A DNA stretch of 64,000 bases from Hirudinaria manillensis (Eukaryota > Annelida > Clitellata > Hirudinida > Hirudinidae), in assembly GCA_034509925.1 (NCBI GenBank), contig CM067529.1, positions 7,727,501 to 7,791,500 on the forward strand, read 5' to 3'. Below are positions 10,388-19,737 of the stretch, one piece after another. Below the pieces are notes generated by a model. That model was not told the origin of the DNA. It did no database searches and worked only from the letters and a program-made list of their open reading frames with translations. The position numbers and the translations under genes were made by a program. Every line of letters begins with the position of its first letter. The first letter of the stretch is position 1.

Positions 10388-13300
10388 ATGCATTGGAGTT
10401 TGATCGTAATCCTGCATTCCTGTCTTGTTTACAATCTAGCTGTTTTCTATTCAGGTAAGCCATTTTAAGGTAAACATTTGCTGTCTTAGTTCGGATATTT
10501 ACCTCCTATCGCTACAAGACAATATTTAATTTATGGATGAACAAACAGAATACAGATACAGTAGCAGAGATAATTCGAATTCTATTTAGAAATCAGTAAA
10601 TCAAAGCCCAGCAGACAAAGTCATATGGAGGTGGGGTTTGAATCTTGGCGAGCATTCGATGGAAACCCTCTGACGTACAGCTCAACAAACGGAACCAGTG
10701 AGGGGGAGGCTGGGTGGATACAAGTAGATCTTGGAGGATTCTATAACATACGAGAAGTTGTCGTCACCAACGCCCCTGGAAATGGTTATTCATTGTCGTT
10801 GGGACTTCCTTAAGAATACTTAGAACTGAAGCGTTATAATCTTTTTTTTTTCTTTTTGAGGATATATGATTTTTTTAATGATTTTTTTTTTGTAATTTAT
10901 CTGCATGTACCAGAAGCTTGATTATTTAACGATAAAAATGCAGGAAGTGAAATTAATGCTCGTACATAACGTTTTAGATTCAGAATACTTAGTCAACTTT
11001 CAAGTATTGGTTGGAGCGACCAACCAAGTGATTCCAGAATGGATGGCTTGCTTTGTTTATGCAGCTCTGCCTCCTCTCCGGCCCGGTGCAAATTATTCAT
11101 CTAAATGCGACCACGATTTAACCATTGGTCGCTACGTTACTCTCCAAAAGCACGGTGGACCTAACAAGAGCATTATTGCGGCAGCTGAAATCATGGTTTA
11201 TGGATTCCCCAGCATTCCTGGTTTGTAGGTCTTCTTCGAAATAAAAATATTTTATTTGAATAGTTAAATGAGGTGACATTGATAATAAGCGTTGCACAAC
11301 AATGACTCATGTTGTCAACAGACGACAATAACAACAACAATAAGACTTTACGACATCTGCAGGGACAAAAATCTGATCGATTCAATGAGTGCTTTCTCGC
11401 AATGCGGCTCAATTGATTCTGACGATATAAGATATCTTTTATCGTTTATTCCTCAAATATTCGTTTCATTTATCAAATAACATTTGAAAAACGAAGCTGG
11501 TCAAAGCCCTGAACTTATTTAAATGTTTGTGAGGTCTCGGTGAGAAGCCGATTATTGTGAAGAACTCAATAGGTCGATGTTGCGCTCACAAAAACGGGTG
11601 TCGATGACAGCAAATAAAATTGGCCTTTTCAATAACAGTTTGCCTAAAGTGGCATTCGTCAGGTGGAGATGAGAGGCGTTTTGACAGATAATACTTTTTG
11701 TTTATTTGTCCTGCTGGTGGTGTTTCTGATCCTATTTCAGTCTTTCAATAGAATTTGGTTTGAAGGGCTGCCATTAGCAGACAGGCAGCTTCGAAACTAA
11801 CAAAATTTGTTTTAAGCGCTATAACGAATCATCCATCGCATCTACGTCAATAATAACCTTACAATAACATATCTTAGACCTTGTATATACCCCACGGATC
11901 TCCAACTTGGTTAGAGAATATCTGGCAATGCTTTTTCGTCCGAATTAATTAATGACTTGAAAAAAACTTCTCTTTAAACAATACGAGAACCGCAACTGTT
12001 CTGTTCTGTTCTTTGTTGCTGTAAAATCCACATGTTAGATGATCCTATTCTTGCTTAGCATCTCCTTGATACTTAAATAGCCAAAAAAAGTCATTATATT
12101 CGCCTCAGCCTCGCAATTTACAAAATCAAATATGTCAGCAACAACTATGGCTGCAATTTGAATTTAAATTCCTATTGAATTGTACGCACGCTCCGAAAAC
12201 ATTCATGCAATGCAAATCACGGTAAGTATTTGGTTACTAGCTTTATCAGGAATTGAAGTTTGATATATTGTGACTGCTGAGGTGAATTTAAAAACGATTA
12301 ACAGCAACATATTCATTCTTTGAAAGCTCTCAACCTGTTGGAAAATGTTGTCAAAGTCGATCAAAATTTCAAGGATTTCGCTCATTATGGAGCGAGGAAT
12401 GCCTTGGACGGCAACATTTACACGTGCGCATTCACAGCATCGAATATTGTCAGCTCTCGCAACAGTTCAGGATGGTGGCAGGCAGACTTTGGCGAGCCTA
12501 GGAGAGTGACCTCATTCCTCATAGCCAATGTTAGAACGGAGTGTTAGTCATCGTTAATAGAGTCATTTCACTGATCTTACTAAAGTTTTATTTCTTAATA
12601 AATGCCGATGTATATTGGTAATATTTGCGATTTCTATCCATTTATAATTTATTTTAAAAATGGATAGAAACTTTGCTGAAGATGAAATATCTTTCGAAAA
12701 CCATCTTTAACATACTGTTGTAACCCGGGGTCTTGAGGAATTAATTAACGTAAGGATATCTTTATTGGATTTAACTAATGGCAAATACGGCTGGACGATT
12801 TGGTCGATTGCTTGTCCTGATCGGAACCGCTTAATGACTTGAATCGCTAGTTACGACTTCGAAATAAAAGATACTGAATATTAACTAAACTTAATTAATT
12901 AATTATTTAATTAATTAATTAATGTCAGGGATCCAACATTGCCCCCTCCTTAAATCTGTTCGTCCCGAACAGGCTGTTCTGTTTCTCCGTGATATTTTGC
13001 TAATCGATTGCTGTGGACCACTTTCATTCTAGTCCTTGCTGACTTCTGTATGCGGTATACCACGTCGTTTATTTTCTTTATGATTCGGTATGGTCCTTCC
13101 CAATCTTTTTGTAACTTTGGCGACTTCCCTTTTTTTCGTTGGGGGTTGTATAGCCAGACTAGTTCACTTTCTTTAAAGCTTATATCATTGGCTTGCCTAT
13201 CGTATCTCGCTTTGGCTTGATCGCTATTAACACTAATATTTTTCCGGGCAACCTGATGTGTGTCGGCCAGTGTATTTCTTAGGCTTGAAACGTAGTCACA

Positions 13301-16300
13301 TGCCGACTTAGGTTCCTCTGCTCTTCCGAACATCATATCGGCAGGAAGACGAATCTCCCTCCCGAATGTCATTTTCGATGGACTGATTCCTGTCGTTTTA
13401 TGCACGGCTGTCCGGTAGGCCATAAGGAAAAGTGGCAGGTATCTGTCCCAGTCATCTTGCTGTTCACTTACCATTTTTGACAAATACTGTTCCATGGTCC
13501 TGTTAAATCTCTCGACCATACCGTCCGATTGCGGATGTAATGCAGTGGTTCTTGTCTTATGGATTCCAAGGTTTCCGCATAGCTCTTGAAATATTTTCGA
13601 CTCGAAATTCCTTCCTTGGTCCGAATGTAACTCTAATGGCACCCCGAATCGACTAATCCAATTATTTACGAGAGCATCAGCTACATTTTCCGCCTCCTGA
13701 TTTGGCAGTGCAAACGCTTCAGTCCATTTGGTGAAGTAATCGCTGATCACTAATATGTACCGATTTCCCTTCTTTGATGCAGGGAATGGTCCGGCAATGT
13801 CCAAAGCTATTCTTTCAAAAGGTACTCCCACATTATAAGGTTGCATTAGTCCTTTAGTCTTCTTTTGAGGACCTTTACTGGTTGCGCAATTATTGCAATT
13901 TCTACACCATTCTTCAACGTCTTGTTTGTAGTGCAACCAGTAAAACCTCTCCCTCACCTTCCTGATGGTTTTATTCACTCCTAGGTGTCCACCTGAGGTT
14001 CCGTTATGGAATTCTTGTAACACCTCAGAGACGCAAGATCTCGGAAGTACTATTTGAAGGTGATAGTCGGTGCCATCCTCTGTTTCCCACTTCCTATGTA
14101 GGAGTCCATTACTAATTCTCAAGGAATCCCACTGTGCCCAATAGGACTTAGTAACTTCTCCGTGCTCCGCTATCTGTTGCCAATCTGGTTTCATCCCGGC
14201 CTCCATCCACTGTAGTATGGGTGCAAGTGCTTCGTCTCTTAATTGTAGATCTCGTAACCCGCTTTCTGTCCAGGGTTCGGGAGCCGTGATACGAATTTGT
14301 CGACATTCTTCGGTCTCCTGCTTTTTCTCTGCGTTGTTGCAGTGTCTGCAGTTAATTTGACAAGGACGTCGTGATAGCGCATCGGCGTTGTTGTGTATTT
14401 GACCTCTCCTGTGTTCAATATTAAACTGAAAACCCTGTAGTCTTTCAATCCACCTCGCCATTTGACCTTCTGGGTTTTTAAAGTTTAACAGCCACCTCAA
14501 AGAGGCGTGATCCGTTCTTAGCAAAAACGGCTGGCCCAAAAGATATTTCTGGAAGTGTTTCATGGATTCTACTGCTGCTAGTAATTCTCTCCTGGTCACG
14601 CAATAGTTTCTTTCCGCTTTAGACAGTGAACGGCTATAAAATGCTAGGACTTTTTCTTCATTTTCAACCTGCTGGGAAAGAACTGCCCCGATTCCACAGT
14701 TACTGGCATCTGTATCGAGGATAAAAGGTAATCCGGGGATAGGATATGCCAGGATCGGTGCCGTTGTCATAGCTTCTTTCAGATTATCAAATGCTTTCTC
14801 ACAGCTGTCGTTCCAGATAAATGGCTTGCCTTTTACAGTAAGCTCATGAAGGCTTTTTGCGATGTTTGAAAAGTTGGCAATAAATCGTCTGTAATAGGTA
14901 CAAAGTCCTAAGAAGCTTTGAAGTTCTTGGATATTTTTGGGTACAGGCCAATTTTTTACTACCTCGACTTTATCTGGATCTGTACTAACACCTTCAGAAG
15001 ACACGATATGGCCAAGGTATTTGACTTCTTTTTTAAAGAGTGAGCATTTCTTTGGACTCAATTTCATGCCTGCCTCTCTAATCCTACTAAATACTTCTCT
15101 GAGGTTGACTAGATGTTCTCCAAATGTTTTTCCGACAACAATTATGTCATCCAAATATACTAGGCATATTTTCCAATTGAGTCCCCTTAGTATGTGTTCC
15201 ATTAATCTTTCAAACGTCGCGGGGGCATTGCATAGCCCGAATGGCATGACAGTGAATTGCCATAATCCTTCACCTGTCGAGAAGGCCGTTTTTTCTTTAT
15301 CGTCAGGATGTAACTCCACTTGCCAGTAACCACTTTTGAGATCTAATGTGGAAAAAATTTTTGATCCCGAGAGAGTGTCTAAGGTATCATCGATTCTAGG
15401 TAAGGGGTAGCTGTCCTTAAGTGTCATTTCGTTCAGCTTTCTATAGTCGACACAAAAACGAAGTGATCCGTCTTTCTTCTTAACGAGTACCACTGGTGAG
15501 CTCCAGGGGCTATTTGACGGTTCAATAACCCCTTGGTCTTGCATTTCTTTTATCATTTCCTTGGCGTTTGCTCTTGTAGCTAACGGAAGTGGACGGGGGT
15601 TTTGTCGAATGGGTTTAGCACCGGCCGTATTTATTTGATGTTGCACGAGGTTAGTTCTACCCAAAGGGCTGTCTTGTTCAGCCATTATATCCTGAAATTC
15701 GCTAAGCAGCTTTTCCGCTTGTTGATAATCTTCTTTTTGTAGGGTTTTGTTTAAATCTTTCAGGAGATTGTCCATCAATGGTTTAGACATGGTATCCCTT
15801 TTTATATGCTTATTTCCACTTCCATCTAATGTTAATATGCGTTCTAGGTTCCTGCAAAGTGCGATAGGTGTTCCTGCTTTGATCTGTTGTTCTTGGTCAG
15901 ATAGATTCATTACCCTCAGTGGAACTCTGCCGGTGTTTAGCTTGACTAGTGCTCGTCCTATTAGTAGTCCTTGGCCAATGCCCGATTGATCTTCGACTGC
16001 TCCTATACCAAATTTTGTGTGGTCGCCCTCTAGCCCGCCCCAAATTAAACTTTCCGACTGTGCTGGGATGGTCTCGTCCTGCAATATTTTTACAAATGTG
16101 TCTTTAATTTCTGTACCCCCGTAATTTAAAGGAATCTCCATCGTTCCTTGTTGAAGGGTGCCGCCCTTCATGTCAATGGAAATTCCATAGCGTCGCATGA
16201 AATCCAATCCCAGTATACATTCATCTGTTATATTAGCTATCATAAATTCCTGTTCGAATGACTTACCTCCTAAATCTACTGTAATAGTTGTGGTTCCTTG

Positions 16301-19300
16301 AACTGGCACTAATTCTCCGGTGGCTGTTTTTAGCTTGTAGTTGTTGGTCGTTACTTTACTGTTTCCTGCCAACTTTGGTTGGACAATAGATGTAGATGCC
16401 CCTGTGTCTATTACAAGATTATATTCTTTCCCTCCAATTTTCCCTTTAACCTCTAGTGATGATCCTTTTCCTAATGCTGTAACGTGAAAGATGAGTGGGG
16501 TATTTCGAGTTTGCTGAAACGATTTTTGCCCCTTAAAATTAGTAGCTTCAGGTTTTTCTGATTTAGAGGTCTCTCTCCAGTACTGCTGGTTTTTGGAGAT
16601 GGTCGTTCTACATTCTCGGGCTAAATGGCCAGGCTTGCTACACCTGAAGCACCTTGGTCTTCTATCTACCACCTGAAATCTTAAGTTTCTTTGGGGCTTG
16701 CTGAGGTCATTGACTTGTCGGACTATTTTTTTTAATAATTTCTCTGTCTTTGTCATTATCTTTATCTTTATCCTTGTCTTTGTCTTCCTGAGCTTCAATT
16801 TTCTTTACATTCAAGCTTTTTTGGATTGAGGCTCTTGCCGCTTCAATGGAGATTGCAAACGCCAATGCTTCATGGCTGGCCTTTTTTCCATGAATTTTTA
16901 GTGCCATTTTGGTTTCCGCATCCCTTATCCCATCAACGAAGGCGTCAGTTACAATGTTTTCAATGAAATCTGTTGACTGTCCTGGGTGGGCTAAGTATGC
17001 GAGTCTTCTGACGTCAGCTTCTAATTCTTGGAGTGATTCGCCCTGTTTTTGCGTACGGTTTTTTAATTCGTTTTTATGTACTTCCAGCATGTGGCCATTC
17101 CCAAATCTTCTTTCCATTGCTTCTACTATTTCTGAATAGGCTTTACAGTGCAGCATTGTTTGCAAAAGCTCGGCTGCCCTTCCTCGCAGTACCATTATCA
17201 GCTCTGTTGCTTTTTCCTCTTCGGTCCACTTGTTACGTTCAGCGGCAATTTCAAACTGATGTCTGAACACTGCCCATGGCCCTTGTCCGTCGAATAGTGG
17301 TGGTCTCGTCGTTTTCTCTCTTCTATATGTCTCTATTTTTGATTCATTGTACTTCTTAAACTTCTCTATTTCCCTCTTCTGCTCCTCTTTTAGTGCATCT
17401 AATTCTGCTTTAACCTTTCTAAGGTCGGCCATTTCCTTGGATGATCTGAGGTTGGTTAAGTCAGTTTTTACCTCTTCCCGCAGAACATCTACGGATGTCT
17501 GGCATTTGGCTACGTCTGTCTTTACCTGCTCCCGTAGAACATCCATGGCTACCTGGAAGTTGGCTATATCGGATTTCATATCCGACCGCAAAGTATCAAT
17601 GTCACATTTCATATCCGACCGCAAAGTATTCATGCCGCAAATCATATCTGACCGCAGAGCATTATTGTCGGATTTCAAATCTGACCGCAGAGCATTATTG
17701 TCGGCTTTCATAGATGCCTGAAGTTCTTCCCATTTTTTTCCTTTTTGATCCCCAAATTCATACTCCGACGGGTCATGATTATTTTCCAAAAGCCATTCCT
17801 CGAGTCGTCTTTGTAGTTCGGCTTTTAGGCCAGTTGCATCCTGGCCTCGATTCCTTAGTTCTTGTCTCAAATCGGGAACGCGCAACTCGTCCAGTATCTT
17901 AGGTCCCATTTCTGTCGTTAAACTCGCTGTCTTTACCTTTAGTGAATCGATATCCTTTTACGACGTTAAATCCCACTCCTGACACCAATGTTGTAACCCG
18001 GGGTCTTGAGGAATTAATTAACGTAAGGATATCTTTATTGGATTTAACTAATGGCAAATACGGCTGGACGATTTGGTCGATTGCTTGTCCTGATCGGAAC
18101 CGCTTAATGACTTGAATCGCTAGTTACGACTTCGAAATAAAAGATACTGAATATTAACTAAACTTAATTAATTAATTATTTAATTAATTAATTAATGTCA
18201 GGGATCCAACAATACATTTAATAATTAAGCGGTTTGTTCGACAGATTTCCGGGCTTTTGAATATATGAGGGAGTTTGTTATTCTGGTGAGTAACGATTCA
18301 GACAGGCAACTTATCGAGAAAGACACATGTTTTCTGTACAACTCATCGAAATTGTACACTGACACCATTCTGATCTTGCCATGTACAAAGCCCATGATTG
18401 GAAGATATATAACTGTGATCAATCTACATCCTTATGAAGTATCTGAAAGGATGGATACGCTCACCATATGCGAGTTCTATGCATTTGATTCTGATGAGGG
18501 TTAGTTGAGTACAACAGTTGTCAAAATTAAAATACCTTAAAGAGAATTTTCGTTTTTTAAAAGAATTGAAAATACTCTTCATGACATTATTTCAATATTA
18601 GTTTTAAATTAACTTTTAACGAAAACTTTCGTAGAGAGATTCGTTTGTTGCTTTTGCAGGCTTCGAATTACCAGTCACATCAACGGTTACTTCAACTGTT
18701 ACACCAACTGAAATGTCAACCACAATTTCAACTATTATTCCATCGACCACAATTTCAACTGTTATTCCAACAAGCACAATTTCAACTGTTATTCCAACAA
18801 CCACAATTTCAACTGTTGTTCCAACAACTACTTCAACCATTACAACTGATGTGACAACTACCAAATCAACCACAGTTACTGTTGAAATATCTTCGACTAG
18901 AACCCTATCTTTTCCAGTAACAACATCACACACGACACTAAACGACGAGACAACTTTCCAGTTAGTCATAACGACTTCCACAAAGAATTCACCCACTTCA
19001 AAATCCACATTACCAACAACGACAACGACATCAAGAACAACAGCAAGAGCAACAGCGTTAACATTCGAATTAACTACGCCGTCAAGATTTACAGCGTCGA
19101 AGACAACTACTGCGATATTTGAACCTCTCGAGACAGATGCTCCAACGACTGTTGCCAAAAACCATCCAACCACAACTGGTGCACTTTCAGGGGAAGTCAC
19201 ACACCAAACAATTACTTACATCTTACCAAACAATTCTTTAAATGGAAACGACATGTCGATGAAAGACGATACGAGACTCCGCCTAGGTCTCGGAATTGGC

Positions 19301-19737
19301 CTCGGATTGGGTTTGGGTTTGCTTCTCCTGTTGACCATTTTTCTCATTCTCTTGTTTTGGTGAGTGTTTGAAGCACCATACCTCTGTCATCTATTTCTCC
19401 ATTTGTAATCAACGCTTTCAGTTGCTTTCTGAAGAAAAGAAATACTCAAAAGGTTCCGGTAGACTATATTTCTGAAGAGTGAGTTTAAATCGTATTTATT
19501 ATTTGCCTCCTGCTATAGGCCCTACATTCTTTGAAAACAAAAGTGACTTACCGGCTTTAAAATGGTTTAAAGTTACCGCTATTTAATTTACTAAATATTT
19601 TAGATGTTATTAATTAAAGGTCACCCAAGATCGATTACGTTCATCCAAGAACAAGACTTGCTCCTCCACGAAGTAATGCCTTCGATGGCGTCGACTTTTC
19701 CTACGTTCCGGACTTAAATTGGTTCGATTTCATTTAA
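10388..19737 (+). CDS. Type I membrane protein: two F5/8C (F-lectin-like) domains, mucin stalk, TM, Tyr tail
   Basis: Eight exons: 10388-10454, 10590-10784, 10978-11220, 12327-12542, 18245-18499, 18660-19359, 19422-19478 and 19620-19737. They sum to 1851 nt, which is 616 residues plus TAA, with all borders GT/AG. Introns 1-5 are phase 1 and introns 6-7 are phase 2. Residues 1-22 are a signal peptide (MHWSLIVILH...). Residues 23-168 form a first galactose-binding-like domain, with AFDGN, WIQVDLG and GRYVTL. Residues 169-326 form a second, with NALDGN, WWQADFG and GRYITV; each domain is split by one intron. Residues 327-530 are Thr/Ser-rich with TTISTVIPT-like repeats. A Gly/Leu-rich membrane span covers about 534-559, then KKR. 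The tail contains Y574 (DYISEE), Y584 (DYVHP) and Y606 (SYVPD). Such ectodomains usually bind carbohydrate or lipid, so a surface lectin-type receptor is inferred. Intron 4 carries the Gypsy element. An alternative last exon may exist at 20897. Confidence 0.8.
11221..12326. other. Intron 3 of the receptor gene
   Basis: 1106 bp with donor GTTTGT at 11221 and acceptor AAAG at 12326 chosen by phase. A stronger-looking acceptor (AACAG at 12304) would break phase with exon 3. A good GTAAGT at 12222 has no in-frame exon upstream of it. Nothing else was recognised. Confidence 0.4.
12716..12938 (-). repeat. Gypsy 3' LTR
   Basis: 223 bp, bounded by TGTTG and CAACA inverted ends. It matches the LTR at 17989-18211 base for base by eye. 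It contains a run of TTAA units at 12888-12922. Confidence 0.96.
12942..12951 (-). other. Polypurine tract of the Gypsy element
   Basis: AAGGAGGGGG on the minus strand, three bases (CAA) before the 3' LTR. It is the expected primer for plus-strand DNA synthesis. The pol stop codon overlaps its start. Confidence 0.85.
12950..16798 (-). CDS. pol: Gypsy pol: zinc knuckle, protease, RT, RNase H, integrase
   Basis: Replication and integration polyprotein, 1282 residues from the first ATG; in life it is probably made by frameshifting from gag. Domains in order: CCHC zinc knuckle (C50, C53, H58, C63); aspartic protease with DTGA (131-134); reverse transcriptase with YLDD (548-551); RNase H with D695/D697, E738, D763 and D806; integrase zinc-binding H931, H938, C968, C971; integrase core D1000, D1060 and E1096 (35 residues between the last two); and a GPY motif (1235-1237). 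All catalytic residues are present and the frame is open. The zinc knuckle, normally part of Gag, lies in the pol frame here. The ORF overlaps gag by 92 bp in the +1 frame. It acts in a cytoplasmic capsid and then in the nucleus. Confidence 0.96.
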   Translation of the reverse strand: MKLRKTKTRIKIKIMTKTEKLLKKIVRQVNDLSKPQRNLRFQVVDRRPRCFRCSKPGHLARECRTTISKNQQYWRETSKSEKPEATNFKGQKSFQQTRNTPLIFHVTALGKGSSLEVKGKIGGKEYNLVIDTGASTSIVQPKLAGNSKVTTNNYKLKTATGELVPVQGTTTITVDLGGKSFEQEFMIANITDECILGLDFMRRYGISIDMKGGTLQQGTMEIPLNYGGTEIKDTFVKILQDETIPAQSESLIWGGLEGDHTKFGIGAVEDQSGIGQGLLIGRALVKLNTGRVPLRVMNLSDQEQQIKAGTPIALCRNLERILTLDGSGNKHIKRDTMSKPLMDNLLKDLNKTLQKEDYQQAEKLLSEFQDIMAEQDSPLGRTNLVQHQINTAGAKPIRQNPRPLPLATRANAKEMIKEMQDQGVIEPSNSPWSSPVVLVKKKDGSLRFCVDYRKLNEMTLKDSYPLPRIDDTLDTLSGSKIFSTLDLKSGYWQVELHPDDKEKTAFSTGEGLWQFTVMPFGLCNAPATFERLMEHILRGLNWKICLVYLDDIIVVGKTFGEHLVNLREVFSRIREAGMKLSPKKCSLFKKEVKYLGHIVSSEGVSTDPDKVEVVKNWPVPKNIQELQSFLGLCTYYRRFIANFSNIAKSLHELTVKGKPFIWNDSCEKAFDNLKEAMTTAPILAYPIPGLPFILDTDASNCGIGAVLSQQVENEEKVLAFYSRSLSKAERNYCVTRRELLAAVESMKHFQKYLLGQPFLLRTDHASLRWLLNFKNPEGQMARWIERLQGFQFNIEHRRGQIHNNADALSRRPCQINCRHCNNAEKKQETEECRQIRITAPEPWTESGLRDLQLRDEALAPILQWMEAGMKPDWQQIAEHGEVTKSYWAQWDSLRISNGLLHRKWETEDGTDYHLQIVLPRSCVSEVLQEFHNGTSGGHLGVNKTIRKVRERFYWLHYKQDVEEWCRNCNNCATSKGPQKKTKGLMQPYNVGVPFERIALDIAGPFPASKKGNRYILVISDYFTKWTEAFALPNQEAENVADALVNNWISRFGVPLELHSDQGRNFESKIFQELCGNLGIHKTRTTALHPQSDGMVERFNRTMEQYLSKMVSEQQDDWDRYLPLFLMAYRTAVHKTTGISPSKMTFGREIRLPADMMFGRAEEPKSACDYVSSLRNTLADTHQVARKNISVNSDQAKARYDRQANDISFKESELVWLYNPQRKKGKSPKLQKDWEGPYRIIKKINDVVYRIQKSARTRMKVVHSNRLAKYHGETEQPVRDEQI
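16707..17909 (-). CDS. gag: Gypsy gag with SAP domain and coiled coil
   Basis: Capsid protein ORF of 400 residues. Residues 6-40 match a SAP-type helix-extension-helix motif (LRVPDLRQELRNRG, then LKAELQRRL). Residues 60-120 contain 10-11-residue repeats ending in LRSDxK, repeated five times and predicting a long coiled coil that extends to about 200. Residues 203-360 form the retrotransposon gag capsid region (PPLFDGQGPWAVFRHQFE; later ELEADVRRLAYLAHP). The C-terminus is a run of Lys-Asp pairs (375-388). No CCHC knuckle occurs before its stop; it is encoded in the overlapping pol frame. The ORF opens 60 bp inside the primer-binding site. Confidence 0.93.
   Translation of the reverse strand: MGPKILDELRVPDLRQELRNRGQDATGLKAELQRRLEEWLLENNHDPSEYEFGDQKGKKWEELQASMKADNNALRSDLKSDNNALRSDMICGMNTLRSDMKCDIDTLRSDMKSDIANFQVAMDVLREQVKTDVAKCQTSVDVLREEVKTDLTNLRSSKEMADLRKVKAELDALKEEQKREIEKFKKYNESKIETYRREKTTRPPLFDGQGPWAVFRHQFEIAAERNKWTEEEKATELIMVLRGRAAELLQTMLHCKAYSEIVEAMERRFGNGHMLEVHKNELKNRTQKQGESLQELEADVRRLAYLAHPGQSTDFIENIVTDAFVDGIRDAETKMALKIHGKKASHEALAFAISIEAARASIQKSLNVKKIEAQEDKDKDKDKDNDKDREIIKKNSPTSQ
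16726..16733 (-). promoter_or_regulatory. A8 run in the gag-pol overlap, candidate recoding site
   Basis: On the minus strand the overlap contains TTATTAAAAAAAATAGTC. Pol is in the +1 frame relative to gag, and the -1 frame meets a TAA at once. The A8 run is the only obvious slippery string near the gag stop at 16707-16709. Ribosomal slippage or polymerase slippage could both yield Gag-Pol. The exact site is inferred. Confidence 0.45.
17969..17987 (-). other. Gypsy primer-binding site, tRNA-Leu type
   Basis: TGGTGTCAGGAGTGGGATT on the minus strand, one base after the 5' LTR. Its complement reads AATCCCACTCCTGACACCA. From general knowledge this is the 3' end, with CCA, of animal tRNA-Leu(CAG/CAA). 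It primes minus-strand synthesis. Confidence 0.88.
17989..18211 (-). repeat. Gypsy 5' LTR
   Basis: 223-bp copy next to the primer-binding site, identical by eye to 12716-12938. It should hold the element's promoter. The ATAC target copy follows at 18212-18215. Confidence 0.96.

Larger units (their letters stand above)
12716..18211 (-). mobile_element. Complete Gypsy (Metaviridae) LTR retrotransposon
   Basis: A 5496-bp element inserted antisense in intron 4 of the receptor gene. Order on the minus strand: 5' LTR, primer-binding site, gag, pol (protease, RT, RNase H, integrase), polypurine tract, 3' LTR. There is no env-like ORF after integrase. The insertion is flanked by ATAC on both sides (12712-12715 and 18212-18215), a 4-bp target duplication. 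The two LTRs are 223 bp each and identical by eye, and both ORFs are open, so it appears young. Removing the element and one target copy leaves a host intron of about 200 bp, the size of its neighbours. Confidence 0.97.

Noticed and set aside
12305..12326. Extension of receptor exon 4 to the acceptor at 12304
   Set aside because: It would enter in phase 0, which does not fit the phase 1 exit of exon 3 and has no in-frame upstream exon. The acceptor at 12326 keeps every ectodomain intron in phase 1.
14937..17902. Several plus-strand frames of 60-130 codons
   Set aside because: They are antisense shadows of Gypsy gag and pol.
18616..19200. 194-codon minus-strand frame rich in Val
   Set aside because: It is the reverse shadow of the Thr/Ser-rich exon of the receptor gene.
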